DNA of 64,000 nt from positions 149,164 through 213,163 of the forward strand of contig NAOQ01000049.1 of NCBI GenBank assembly GCA_002751075.1, in the 5' to 3' direction. The translations under genes and the position numbers were made by a program. Positions 11,871 to 26,800 of this stretch are shown here, one piece after another. This stretch comes from Ichthyophonus hoferi (lineage: Eukaryota > Opisthokonta > Ichthyosporea > Ichthyophonida > Ichthyophonidae). Under the pieces are notes generated by a model. It was not told the origin of the DNA, ran no database searches, and was given only the letters and a program-made list of their open reading frames with translations. Position 1 is the stretch's first letter, and the number at the start of each line of letters is the position of its first letter.

Positions 11871-14800
11871 ATGGCCAAAGACTTAATAGAGGTCGATTTA
11901 GACCTAACTCTATTTATAGTTATGACAGCACTTTCTTGTCTATGGTTGCTGTTTATTCTCTTGTTTAACTCTAGGATATTTGGTCTCTTGATTAACTTCT
12001 TGGTGAATCGGTTTGATAAAAATGATGATAGACACATTTCCATTGGTAGGTTATATTGATCCACACTGTTAGTGGGTTTTGCTTGTCTACCTACATTAAT
12101 GCTTTCTTATATATTGCTAGCATAAGAAATACAAACAACCTTTTTTCTCTTTTGTTTACTATATCTAGATTCACATGCCCACACATAAGCAAAACACGCA
12201 TATTATATATACATCCATCACAGTCAAAAACATGTATTTCAAACTGTTTTAACATAAACGACCACACAAGGATACACAATTTTTTGTTCTCAACTACTGT
12301 CTCTAGAGATTACCCACATATATACATAATTGTTATGCACATAAATAAACGAGAAAAGCAGAGATGTAAATAAAGGCAAGAATGCATATATACTCACCTT
12401 GATATTGAACCTGATGAATATAATATAAAGTCAAATATGTGCATATACGCAGAGAATGGTGGGGAGGAAGGGGTGTATGAATAAGGTGACAAATATATAG
12501 AGGGAAGCAGAAGGTAAAGGNNNNNNNNNNNNNNNNNNNNNNNNNNNNNNNNNNNNNNNNNNNNNNNNNNNNNNNNNNNNNNNNNNNNNNNNNNNNNNNN
12601 NNNNNNNNNNNNNNNNNNNNNNNNNNNNNNNNNNNNNNNNNNNNNNNNNNNNNNNNNNNNNNNNNNNNNNNNNNNNNNNNNNNNNNNNNNNNNNNNNNNN
12701 NNNNNNNNNNNNNNNNNNNNNNNNNNNNNNNNNNNNNNNNNNNNNNNNNNNNNNNNNNNNNNNNNNNNNNNNNNNNNNNNNNNNNNNNNNNNAAAGGGGG
12801 GGGGGGGGTTGTAAAAGAAGGATAATATTAATGGCCCTAACTTCAAAGGTGGAGTCGAAGAGAATTCAAATAGAGATATACTCTGTCTATGTACAAATGA
12901 TTTAAGAAAATGGTAGTATCTACATATATATACCCATTTGTATTTATCTATGTGCATGTTGGTCTTTGCATATAATTGGACTAGGTAGATACGTGAAGAT
13001 GTGAGAGAGTAATTATTGGAAAAAATGATGCAAAGGACTAGAAAGTGAGACAGGACAGAAGAGAAATACCTAAATGGTCTGTCATATGTCCCTTTTTTTC
13101 TCAGTACCCCTCTATATTCTAATTTAATGTCACGCAGGATCGTTTTCAATCTCACTTCTGGGTGGCAAAATTATGTTCCACAACTTTGAGTATGTTGATA
13201 AATCCTGTCTTATTAAGGTTATGGATGGCTACATATCATTACGTTATCATTTGAGTTTATTTCGCACTGACCTGAGTCCAGAACAGAGTATGATTTACCC
13301 CTCTGTCCCACATTCACATCTTTCCCTTTTGCTCTTTCCCAATCACTTTGTTATCAACCTTGTTTTAGGTCAATTTCTTCTTTATGACACCATTTGTGTG
13401 GAAGTCATAAGGGAAGTGTAATGCTAGAATATTTTTGGGATATTTGTGGCAAGTGTTCTGGAGATATTGTTTTATCCACCCCCATTTACAGATTTGTATT
13501 CTCATATACGGTATAGAGAGATAACCATCATTCCTACACTGACAACTTGCACGCACAGTGATATACACGTCTAAACACAACCAACTATGTCCCCCTATAC
13601 GTACATGCAATGGGACAAGGATAAAAAAATATTAAGAGAGATGCAAAGGGATAGATATACATAGTGGATGATCGAGATAAAGTGTCAGGAATAAACCCAT
13701 CTATAAAGGATATTCAATGTTTATTGTTGTTTGCACATAAAACCAAAACCAACATGTGATAGTATCAATACCCCTTTCCCGTAGTTATGACCTTTATCAA
13801 TCATCACCTTCTCCTACTAGAACATCGAAAGTGCCGCATATCTGTCAGGTTGAATGGACTGGAATTATACATTTACAACAGGAGCGATGTCTACGATCAT
13901 CTTCGCGATGTCAAAGCTAGACGAGATCATAAAACTGACGCCCGTAGCTCATTCACCAGTTCCCATCCATATAACACTACAGCACAAGGTAGATCAAGGG
14001 ATATATATATATATACAATAGTATAGAAGTAACCAACATAAATGTTAATGTAATTTGCTGTTCCGTACACATTATTCTCGGCTAAGCACTTCTGTTATTT
14101 ATAGAGCACATGCACAAACGCATTGAAATTGGTATTGTTTTTCCTAGATCCCAATTCATGATAGACTGTGTGCCTGTAATACATCAACACTTACCTGTGC
14201 ACGTTTAAATAAAGAACTACACTTCAACACATATTCTTTCACATTATGAGTTACATAAAAATAATGCTTACAGGTATGTACATCTGAATTTTCACGCACA
14301 TAAACATGTATACTATTATACCTATCTCATTCATTCTACGAACCCACTTGCCAAGGTATCCATACAAATACAAACGTAAGCAATATAATAAGGTTACATA
14401 AACTTGTTTTATGCAATAACACTATATATTCTATATTCTCTTAAAGACGCCTTACTGGATTCTGAGAAGGCTCCAAATCAAGATCAACTACCTGTGCGCT
14501 CCTTTTGGCAGGATATATTGGTATTTCCAGGTAACTTGTATCTTTAGTCCTTTCCATGTATGTGTGAAACCACTTTTGGATTCACATCTTTCTATAAACA
14601 TCTATTGTATGTTAGGGTCTAATAGGAGGGGTTGGTAAGTAAATGCGATGGAAAGAAAGAAAAAAAAGAAGAAAGAAAAGGTTGTGTATATATGTTTCAA
14701 ATATTAGTGTTAACCTGTACATGCTTAAACAATTCTCCTTTACTCTAAAAAATAGATTTATGTATTGGCCCTAATCGTTCAACGAAAATTATTTTTTGTC

Positions 14801-17800
14801 TGTAGTATAGGTCTATGTAGGGAGCGACTAATGTATATATGTCCATAAATTTTCATATTGCATCGAAACAATGATACAGTCCTATTTACCATATGTAACT
14901 CCTCTACAAGCATTGGACACTTTATGGTAGGCTACTACTCTTAAATAGTAGCCAACCTATCAATCAACAATTTGTAAAACAAAGATGCCATAGTTTTTAT
15001 TTTTTTGTTTTAGGTCTGACTTTGCTAGCCCAGCTACCAGTCAGGTCTCAGTTTCTTTTGGCAGACTGCTTTCTGATCCACTTCTTTAATAAATACTGCA
15101 ATACTCAATGCTATGCTCAACGTTTGTTTAGAAGAAACAACATGGTCGTGACGATTGAATAACTTTTTGTTTCTTTATAATGATGTTATGACGAAGATAA
15201 GAAACAGCAATGGATACTGAATCGGACTGTAAAGAGTGTAATGGGGTGTTTGTTGATATAAATTCTTTATCAGTGGTTGAGGTGACTGTTTCGAGAGGCA
15301 CCGTGGTGCTTGGCAACGAATTGATCCCCACCATATGGAGGATGCATGCCCAGAGGGCTACCTTTCATTACACCACGTACGGCACCGAACAGGTTAGATT
15401 TTTTTATAGCCTTATGTTTTATACATTATTTGTTTGGTTTTTAATTGGCAGTAGTAGCTTAAGGCATTTGTTGAACTGGTAGTCTTACTATGGCACAATT
15501 TTAGTTTGACCTAGTAAATATTAATCTGTAATATTGTTTCTTGACAGAGGTGTATGGTTAGATAGGGCATAGTTTAAGATATATTATAGTTTGGTGCTGG
15601 TCCCAATGGCCATCCGTTGGTCAGGATTAGGGTGTTCACACCGGTTAAGTGGTGGTGGCAGTCAATGTCTTGACTAACTGTCTTTTAAAGTATTTGTCTT
15701 TTTCCTAACAGCACGGCACACCTTCAGCTGACCTTAAATTTTTGTTTTTTTGTTTTTAGCCTCCTTGGTTCCTTTCTAACACAAAAAATATTACAACGTA
15801 ATTAGTTTATAGGATATGCATATTATATTATGCCATTTAGAGAGAAAGTATACACAAATCAAGAGGTGATAAAGGCTCTAGAGGCTGGCATTGCAGTTCG
15901 TGTTGTATTATATTTCAAAGAATCCCTTGGAGGTTTCTCCTCCAAATATAACCAAACCGCTCTGCGGGCACCTTTTGGGAGCGGAGGAAGGGAATAATGT
16001 TATAGTTGGATTATTTTCTGGTGTGAAGAGGGAAATGTGTATGTTTTGGTTACCAAGAGGGGACTAGAAGGCCAATAGGCTTCAGCCATTTGTTTATATT
16101 TATTGTATCTCTCGGAGATATTTTTATTGATACCACATAATCCAAACGTATAGTGTCGGTCTCCATTGGACCTCTACATAAATACATTAGAAATGAACTT
16201 GCAAACGGTGTGTATCCGTATGCTCAAAAACAATGATTTTTCCCATACACAAACGGATCAGGCCGACTGGAAATTTTGGTATGTGCGTTGACTGTTGTGT
16301 GCAGAAATTTGCCATGTTGTACAATGTTTCTTCTATTTAGTTATACCAGAGCATTAATATTCTTATTCTTATCAAGGATTCTAGAATAGGCCTTATTATT
16401 CTTTTTTCTATTTTATCTTTGTTTCTCTTACTGGGAAATGCTGCGACGGTGTAGGTCTGCTATTTACGTATGTTCATGTAGCTATACTAAACTATACATG
16501 AACATACATGTGTCCCCACACATCACTCCCAAAACATATGGATTTATACCTGTACATAAACCCTTTTCCACTGCCCGATGACCTCACGATTACATGTAGG
16601 GGAGGCAGACATAGTCTAACTAGCGTCACACAGGCTACATAAGACAAATGGTGGAAAAGAGAGGAATAGGGATGACAAGAAATATGTGCATGAGATGCCA
16701 ATCTTTGAAGCCACAGAAGCAACGGTGGTATATACCTGGGACGCACCAGGTGTGTGTCTCATTTCATATTACTCACATATATATGTATATATCTTTTAAA
16801 CATAAACACATTTGCAAAGATGCCTGCTTAATATATGTAGATATAGTTGCTAAATATATACATACGTTGATATGTACGGTTCTTTTATATAGTCATATAT
16901 ATGCATAACGATGCATTAACCCCGTGGGCACATACTTACCTAACATATATGTAACCACACTAGAATGTGAGTATGTATATATAAACACGTTCATACATAT
17001 TGCAATGGCCATAAATACAAATCGCGCATATGATATTCAATACATACGATATTTCCTTTTGTGTGACAATGCTCTTCCTCTTCCTACTCATTTCTCTTTG
17101 CTATCTTTGCCTCATTGCCAAGGCTGGGTACCATTATGTTGAGCACATGTGATTGTCTTGTTGGGGCTTTGAGAAATACTTTTTTTATTTTATAACCATG
17201 GATATTTTCTATGACATTAAAATTATTAATAGGGCTCTTTTATTAATTCTTATTTGTATTTTACCTATTACATTTTGGTTTACAAGGAGGTTCAGGCTAG
17301 ATTTCTTTCATTTCCTACTATTTTCAAGATTTTCTATTGCAGTCGAGGGTGTTTGCTATAAGACCACATTTCCTATTGAGGTCAAAGAGGGTTATATTAT
17401 GCTACCTCATTATGCTGTACCACTTTGTGGATCCTTTTTTCCTTTCGATTAGATGCCTACATGCAATTTACCTGTTTTGCATTGATAATCCACTTCACTA
17501 AACTATGCTTACCGTCTTTCCCACAGGGTTGGTAGAAGACGGGCATTCACTGACTGAGGAGAGTACTCTTCCTGAACAAAAACTGAATATCTCCCTCAAA
17601 GACAGCCAGACCTCAACACTCATTTACGGGCCCTTTATTAACAAACATAGGTACCTGGTTGTATTACACCCAATATAGTGCAATCCCATTGACGGTGTAT
17701 ATCTATATAGTACCGTCTTACTATTGGCGACTTCTCTCTTTTTCTACTGCCTGCCAATGACACCACCATATAACAAGTCAATATTTATATGCTCATGCCG

Positions 17801-20800
17801 GCGCACAGCCCATTAGCTTTATTTGCTTGGGCTTGTATGATATGTGGTGAATTGGGCCAGACTATCGATAGCATGATGCATATATATACACTGGTGGGCC
17901 CGGTTATGCTGTATAGTAGATGAGATGAGTATAGGTTTCGTCAACGAACAATAAGGTCGGACTCATAGCATTCTTCGGTTAGAAATAATTTGACGGCGAT
18001 GCAAGATAAACGATGGCTAGAGATGCCCGAGTGGTAGCCAAACTAGGGATATAAAAAAAAAAACAGATGCTAGTTTATGTACCCGGTAGATTTCAATTAG
18101 AGTATGGGGCCTAACCAGGAGTGCTGGCATATGTGAAAGTGGTATTTAAGGAGGAAAAGGTAGATGTGAGAGAGATAAAGACCTATGACGAGGTCTATTT
18201 ATGGTTGGGTATGACATTGATTGACTAATAGGTAGACTGTAACTCACCAAGGTTATTATACATCAGAATTATTCTACAGGACTTCTTTTTCCCCTGGGAC
18301 TATGAGGATCGACAGGAACTTTTTCTAATACCAGGTTCTTTGCGACCTTACATGGGGCTGGATATCCAGGTTGACTTTGGCCCAAAGACTGTGATTAAAG
18401 TCCCTTTTGAACAGCGATTTCGGGTGGGTATTAATTAGACAAAGAGATTGGTTGTTGCTACTGTAATACAAGGCACACTGGAGGAAGTGACTACCGAAGA
18501 ATATCAATGACTATAATTGACGAGGCTATCTATTTAAATACAACATGTCGTACATAGCCTACCCATAAATATATTATCATTATAAAGGAAGCATGCTTGC
18601 ACGCCCTTATGTATCAATTAGTGAACATATGATGTATATTTGATGAAATGGTTAGGCAGGATGGACTATAACACGCTGTTGTATTAATGACATTCCTATT
18701 ATTGACCTGCAGGACAGTGATAGCATATATAAATTACCAATACTATTTAGTAATCCATATTTATGATCCTTTCGTTCTCTCTTGGGATATGACGAGAAGT
18801 GGGGAATTGATTTGAAATAGTTAATAATAAGGATACATCTATGTATATAAAATATATTTTATAAATGCTGTATTTGTATACCTATATAGGTACTCACTCA
18901 TATGCTTGCACGCTTCTTGGTATATCTGCTTGCATGTGTGGATCTTAGTATGTCCATATATTTTATGATGTTATATTATGCCACATAATATTTTATTAAA
19001 TCGTGTTATGTCTTATAATATCACATCATATCATATCATATCGTATTGTATTAACTTATGTCTCGGTATACTAAATCATAATGTCTGCTTTCACCTAGAA
19101 ATAATCAGTGTGGGAGAGACAATTTCAATGCACATATAGCTTTTATTACACAATAACCATATTTATCCATGCTAATCCCTCCCTTACCCTCCTCTTGCTT
19201 ACTTCTTGCTTGCAGTTTGCCGATCAAGGGATAGAGAGTAGAGCCAATGCATCTATCAAGCTCTCTTTTGGGTCACACTCGAACTTGTCTTACTTAATGG
19301 ACTGGTACGTGACTGAGGATGGCACCGTAAACACTTTAAAGCTTAATGTCAAGGTGTGTTGGACGGACATGGGGTTTGGGTTTGATATTGTCATGGCATT
19401 GTCTTATTGAATAGTTGGATAAACTAGTGTCATATATTGGGTTCCACCACATATACGCGAATATATATTGTAAAAATGAATACATACCTATGCACATATA
19501 AATACACAGTTAGGTTTGCATGAGCCTACTGCATACATTAGCCAAGAAGCTCAAGAGCTCTATATAAGTCCATAACCTAGCAATGGCCTACTATGCGAGA
19601 CATAAGAAATCAGAGGCACATGGAATTACTTTCATCTGATAGATAGATTGTGTTAGGCAAATGATTACAAAAGGCGGTGGCATGTGCTCCCGAGTCCGTG
19701 CATTATTAATATTGTGTGACGTATCAATTGTATACCCAGGTTATAATTCATACACAATTATGGTAACAAGGTAACGTGCATAACTTGGTGAATTCGGCAA
19801 GTAAAACTTGGTATTTGCACATGAGACTATAGAAGGCCGTGTAACAATTCGGCTCTCGCACTTAAGAGATTAAGAGCCATTACTTAACCGAATGCAAACA
19901 GCGACATATTATTGGAGACCTACTAATAATTATTTTGCGATCCCTCAATGGAGAGTTGGTTAAAGAGACTAACATATGTTCATGTAACTCTAGGACTTGA
20001 AGATTACTACAAGTCAGCTACCAGAGACTTTATGGAATGCACGAAATGTAGCGGTATGATAGCTCTTTAGAGTGTCAATATGATTGTCACCTGATACCAC
20101 ATGCTTATGATTGTTAATGTTATTTAATTATTGTAATGGTAGTCTAGTACGTGCATGCTTTATTATACCGTATAACATCATGTGTCCCGTTCTGTCACAT
20201 ATTTTGTCTACCTAGATTTATTAATGTAGATTAAATATTTTTCACTGTCTCAGTATTTTTGGATGCTCTAATAGACTTTATTATTATTCCTTTGATGGGT
20301 TGGGTTATATATATATTGGCAGAGAGGGCATTAACGTTAATTATGCTTCTGCATCACCAACCCAAAACAACTTTCTATTGTATCAATGTTAGTACTTGTT
20401 TTGATGTATATCTGAATATACAATTAAAAATATTTTAAAGAACAATCATTACCAAGTGGAAAAATAAAGATCTAGGCTTTACACATCATGCTTTAGTATG
20501 AAATAAATCAAAGATGCGTAATTTATAATCTACATATATTGGCTAGCTATTTGTATGTTTTGGTGTTCACTTGATAACCCTGTCTAACTACAACTACAGT
20601 TGAATATCCAGCAACCATCACCACGTGTATGGAATGCGAGTAGGCAGTGGGATATAGTTGTAGAAGGTGATGGCTCTTACCTGTACTTTCTCAGGGCCCA
20701 CCAGCCCTTTCTAGCCCAGCTTTTAGGTCAATGGGGAGATACGGAGGTAGGCGGATAACTATAGGATGTGTTTATACGATCTGTGCCTATCTTATAGGGG

Positions 20801-23800
20801 CTGTGGTTATTATGTACAAGTGGTTATGTTTGGACTTTGATTCTGATTAAGAAAGAAACTATATGTGTATAGATGAGTCCAATATTTGGTGTTGGCCACC
20901 TATTCATGTAACCTGCAACCCCAGAAGGGCAGCTAAGACGTATAGACCATCACTCGTGATAACCTGTTAGATATGGATATGATACAGAATAATTATTTGC
21001 ATTGATATGTATATCCAATCAGATTATCCAGACAAACTTTGTTCCTGTGAAATATAATATTTCCCTTATGTTGGAAGATACTCACTTTATGCTCTGTGTA
21101 AGCGAACGAAACTTAATGAATCAAGAGCACAGTATATATGAGAACTGTAAGTAACTCTCAATTACATATTGTTTTCATCTTTCTCTTCCATCTGTCCCTT
21201 TACCAACCTGTTACTATAACATCTTTATAAATCATATACCGTGCCTCTTAAAGACATGTAGATTATTACTCACAACATGCCGTATATTCCCCATCTATCT
21301 ACTTTCCTGTACAAGACATGCAATTTTAATGATTTGCAATGAGTAAACTTTCTTTTCATAGCCCACAGTTATGTGTGGATGGCTATCAATAATTTCATAT
21401 TTACTCGTGTTCTTGCTATTGATGTCAATGGTTTCAAATTACATAGAAAAGGATTTACCTCCAAACCATTGCATACACTACATGGAGAATATTGGACTAC
21501 ACTTACAGAATAAACGAGCACAATTACAATGATTATATAGAATAGTTAGCTAACTCATCATGGTCTGTGATGTAATGGGGAACTGTGAGTGGCGTGAAAT
21601 TACTCTTTAACGTCCTATGATCATATTCATGCAGCGTATGTTGATCTAAACGCAGCGTACTTTACTGGTAAGATATGCTTCGATTTTACTCAATTGAAAC
21701 CCATGATTTCCACCCAAACGCATTCTTTTATGGTAAGCCAATCGTTGTCTTATTGAATAATACTAACCTCACCTAGTCACTGTTCCTCTAACGATGGAGT
21801 TCTGGACAATAATAATTTTGCATGCCCTTTGCAACCGTATATTTATTACCCAGTATATATATAATGTTATTGCTAATGAAATAATACATATAAAGTTGCT
21901 ATTTTACTTCTATTTCTTCAGGTGCTTAGTGTTTTTTACCATGGATATATTTAGTATGATAATATATACAGCACATTGTCGATACACATAAAATTAAAAA
22001 ACCCGTATGTTTAAGAACACAAGAGTTGTAAGATAGAGAAAGGCCTGTGTAATAATATACCTCTTTCCATGCCTTATCTGAGACGAGGGCTGTGCATTTG
22101 CCAAAATGTGTAAAAAAACTAATATCATTTCATCCCTGCTAGGCTACCCAAGTAAGTATGTTCCTGCGACTTCCACAGTCAAACACTGTGGGATATATGA
22201 GGCCTGAAAACGAAGAGAACTACGACTATTGGAGCATGGATTCACTTGGGTAGGTACCTACCTGCCTACATATTAGTTGTTTTATTTCTCTTTCTCTATC
22301 TGCTCTATAAAAACATGCCTCTCTATACGTCTGAATTACTGTACTTTGTATCTCTACATATATATGCATTGCAAATTTTAGAAATCGGCTGCACTGGTGA
22401 TGATATACGTCTGCATATGAAAGCCTTGTTTAAGCACAATGCCTAAGCGTATATCAATAATGATCTTTACAATATTTCCAGACAATTTCCACTCTAGAGA
22501 AGTATGTATATACACGCCTATGAACATGTGTTCTTAGTAATTAACTACCTATGGTTATAATTTGTGGATTCAATAGCGAGATTAAGCATTTTAATATACA
22601 ATTAAGTCTCATATAGTATAGCCTACCCCTAATACCTCTTGCCCTTAGTATGAATGTGACTTTATCTACCCCGATGATAAGCGACCCAGCTATGACGTCT
22701 AGTATGAATGTAACTCTCCGTTCCAAAGGAAGTCGGTTAGAGGCACATGGACTTATGCTTAAGTATGTATGCCTACTCGCCGTATTATATGTATATATAT
22801 ATATATATATGCATTATATCTACTCTTAACTGCATAATTATAGGCGTCCAATCATATCTTTCCATTTGCATGATCTAAACCTATGCATATATGCATAGGT
22901 TTAATACATCCGTATATTTACGCCAACTTACATATAGTACTATTTACACAAAATTATATCCATATACACACCTGTCTTGCCATCGCTACATTTGTATGCC
23001 AAGATATATTCACGATCTTTGCAACCTAGCTGATCTGACCTTGCTCCCTTTCCTTGCAGTTCAATCCTTCGATTCGTAGGCAATTACTTTGGAGAATATA
23101 AATGGCACGGAGATGAGAAAACCTATTCTAGTATGAGGAGGCAAATGATGAATATTAAGCCTAACTTTGACGATCCGTATATACAACCCCAGGAAGAGCC
23201 ACGCAGTGTGGTGTGTGTTTGTTTGTGGTAAAGGGCTTAGTGGCCACCTTTAGCTGATATAGGTCGCCTTATATAGATATATGGGTGTGTGTATGTGTAT
23301 GTGTACGTATATGTATATTTAAATTATGCTCTAATATTGTATGTTTTTTTAATGATTTTGTCGAGATTGATTACCTGGATGTTTGACCTGAGAATACAGT
23401 TCTATATCAATGATACCTCCTTTAAACATACTAACCTTACCATGGTCTATCAGGTGCACGTTGACATGGTCTTTTCAGATGCTCTCATTCTTCTTCCTGC
23501 TACCCTATATGTGAGCTCTGGGCCTGGATTCCTACTTCACACTCAAGAGGTAGGCTGTGTGTCAATGGTATAACCTTAGGCAGGACCCTCTAAAGCCCAT
23601 CCCACCCCACTTGACTTTCTATTTGGCATTAGCTCTATCTCGTTGTCTTTCTCCTTTCCTCTCTATCCATACCTACCTGTTGTTTCAAACCCCTTAATAT
23701 CCTCTCTCTACGCACCTCTGTGATTTTACGGTTGTGTATAGGTAGCAATAATAGCTATTCGTGTAATCAATGTTGTGAGAGGCTAAGTTTGACTAACATT

Positions 23801-26800
23801 GTTGTTATTGCACCAGTTTACCTTTGAGGTGCATAATGCAGGCCACTACATGGACATGGATGTGAACTTTAATCCTATTATCATGGTACCAACTGATGGC
23901 TATTGCCCAAGCCATCATACACACAGATTGGGTTCACTTGATGCCAAGGTACGGTATATGCTGTCCCTCTGTCTTTCATTTTATTTCCCGAATCAAATGC
24001 TAAGTAGAATGCATCCGATGTGAACACTTGCCATTACGATAGGTATACTATTATATACAGGGTTGGTGGTTTAGGTAATATTTATAACATGGTTATGTCT
24101 GGCTTAGGATGTAGTGCATACCCTCCGTTTCGTGTAATAGGCCTTGTTTGCTCTTTCTCTATATTGCTTACTGTCCTCGCATGAGGATATACTCCCTAAT
24201 CGGTAACCAGTTTTTTTAACTATGACAATCTGTCTTTAGCTTTTGAGGGCAGTATATATATATTCGAGGGTTGGCTTCTCTATGCCAGGTGTATTACGAT
24301 ATTCAATTATGAATGGATATATCTAATTTAACATACATACGAAAGTCATAGGGAATATATATGGACTATTAGTTTAGATCAGTAAGACGTTCTGGTGTTG
24401 ATATATTAGGCACATCTGATTGCACACCTGGCCGCACACCAGTATACTCTACTCTATAGCACTATATAGTTTACTATTGATATCCTCTGTTTGAAAAGAA
24501 CTGCGGGTACCTTCACAGGTTTCCTTTGAAGTACAGCGAATAGGCCTATGCAAAAAATCAATCGAGTCCATTATGCCACCCTGTTTAAGCTAATTTACGT
24601 TGGCTCCCCTACAGGAAAGTATGCACATAGACCAAATCAGCTTTCATGACCATTCTATGTACGGGGCACCTCCTTTCAGCAATTGCTATGCACAGCACTA
24701 TAACCTAACCATTGGTGCGGTAAGTTGCCCCCCGCCCGTAAAGGTTATTGTCTGTTCATATCATTCTGTACATACTGCCCAGGGATGCTTCTTCCGTGTT
24801 GATGGGTTTGTAAAGGGGTTTGTGCTGTTGGAAGGGCTGAGACGGCATGATTTTGGAGGGTGGGGAGGTGAACAATATATATAGGTGGCTAATACCTTAT
24901 CTAGTTTAATTGTATCCCTCTGACTTCAATGGCATGGTTGGTTACAGATCACAGGTCAGGTGACCCATGACAACCTGCTATTGCTTATGAAGATAGCCAA
25001 TGCCATTGGATTTCACTTCTGTAAGTCATATCAGGGTCATAATCTACCCCAGTTTGTATATGTTGCATCAGTGTGTGGTGGGCGTATTTATGCCTTCAGA
25101 TCTTGTCTATATTTATTGTTCCCACTATGTGTACATCCATATATACATCTTCTGTTTGTGTGCATGATTGATATATATCTATGCCTAATATTATAACACA
25201 TTACAACCACACTGGTGGTGGGAAGTATTAAACATGGGTATGCTACGGTATCATTGCTATCATATCTATTATTATCTTCAGTTTATACCTATAGGTTGGG
25301 AATGTGGTGATAAAGGCATGTACGCACCTTATGTATGGAGTATATCAGTGTAAATAGCATTACCATTGCATTAGTTTGTGACTACTGCAATATTAATAAT
25401 AAAAATGAAGCAAATAAATGTGTGGGTCAGAGTGAAGGGGATGTGTGATAGGCATGCTATTGATGGATACACTTTACATATCATACGGGCATGTATGCAT
25501 TATGTCTCTATTAGGCTCTACCCTACACACCATTCTCTCCTAATGTGAACAGAACAGGAGGGAGATATAGCATGGCTTCTCACACTTACATCAATCTTAT
25601 GCATACATGTGTACATTACTACATATATATATATGTACAAAACACGCCTATAACATGTATGTACTCATGCATACATTCACAAATGCACACCAGCCGATCA
25701 AGAGAATGTAATCAACTTCAATGATTCTCTCTTTGTGGACCATTCCCTATCGACAATAGAACCTAAGGTGACAACGATAGATGTCTCAGTGGCACCCATT
25801 GAAGTCTTCTTATTAGGCCATGGGTGGTATGTATGGTGGATGGTAATGGCCTGAGTGTAGTCATGTACGTCTTTATTTATATTTCCTTGTGTTTGCCTAT
25901 TTCATCCAAAATTTATTAGAGATTGACAATACTAGGTGGATAGGTTTCTATGTTATCTGATAGCTGCTCTCCTTTCTCTTTCCCAATATATATTCTTTTA
26001 CAGCATTATCCAGCTTCATTTAGCCGAAGGAATGCAGTTCAACACGACTACCCTGATTGACGAGGCTGCCAACATGAAAGTAGTTGCTATTCTCAATTCC
26101 ATTCTTCTGAGAGAGCTTCTACTGGTCGATAGTCCTAATATCAGGGTATTTTTGTGGATGTATTGTGAATATTTACTTTTATTTGTTTTTATTTTACACT
26201 TGGTCAATCATTTGAGTTGCTATACTGGACCAATATTCCAATCTTTTGAAATGTAAGTCAGGTCTCGTGATGTGCTCACTCTGCCTTGGTATTATCCTAT
26301 TGGTATTATACCCTCATTTATGCGGTGGATCGTGGATATCGTCTCTTTCATTAAGAAAGCGATGGGCTTATAGGCAAGCATGATGTTAAAGTAGATGGAA
26401 ATGATAAAATGATAGTAAGGAAATATTAGATACAACATTGAAATAATCCATGGACATAGGCACACTAGACAACAAATGTGTGGTATTGTGGGACTGTAAG
26501 TTAACCATGATGGCATTAATTATTAGTAGCATGTCTATCATATATATGTAGATGTTTTTTGACAGATGTGTATGTTCATCACATGCCATTAGTGCTGACA
26601 GTAAGTGTGGACGACTGTATTCAGATAATAGTGTAAACCTACCTACAATCTGTTGGGGATTTAGAAATAACTAGGGTTTTAGCTTATTGCTATGGTCCCA
26701 TGTTAGATGAGTTTGAGAAAGATAGTAGTACTGTATATGTACATCACACTAGTGTTGGCCCAATATGTATAGAACATTCAATATCAATTAATTTCTACCA

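Larger units (their letters stand above)
11871..16749 (+). other. BLTP1: BLTP1 exons 1-7: membrane anchor and N-terminal chorein-like module
   Basis: Exons: 11871-12045, 13138-13287, 13785-13988, 14447-14530, 15208-15392, 16154-16278, 16634-16749. All phases join. Exon 1 starts at the only ATG before the hydrophobic segment and ends ISIG; exon 2 continues SFSISLLGGKIMFHNFEY, aligned with human SFSFSVLSGKVMVREIYY. Exon 3 holds LYIYNRSDVYDHL (human FHVYNRSDLYGRL). Exon 5 has VEVTVSRGTVVLGNELIPT, where human has VNVSTGRLAFGNHYQPQT. Exon 6 (SPLDLYINTLEMNLQTVCIR) and exon 7 (ATVVYTWDAPG) complete the first module. Intron 1 contains the first N run. The intron between exons 5 and 6 contains a separate small reading frame (see 15830-15997). 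The other introns show only AT-rich sequence. Confidence 0.88.

Noticed and set aside
12394-13155. 253-codon minus-strand frame
   Set aside because: Most of it is the N run; the remainder is antisense to intron 1 and exon 2 of BLTP1.
21362-21513. Possible alternative exon (SHSYVWMAINNFIFTRV) before BLTP1 exon 13
   Set aside because: It has an AG acceptor and the right entry phase and starts with a similar SY motif, but no good donor in a useful phase, and exon 21635-21732 matches the family far better.
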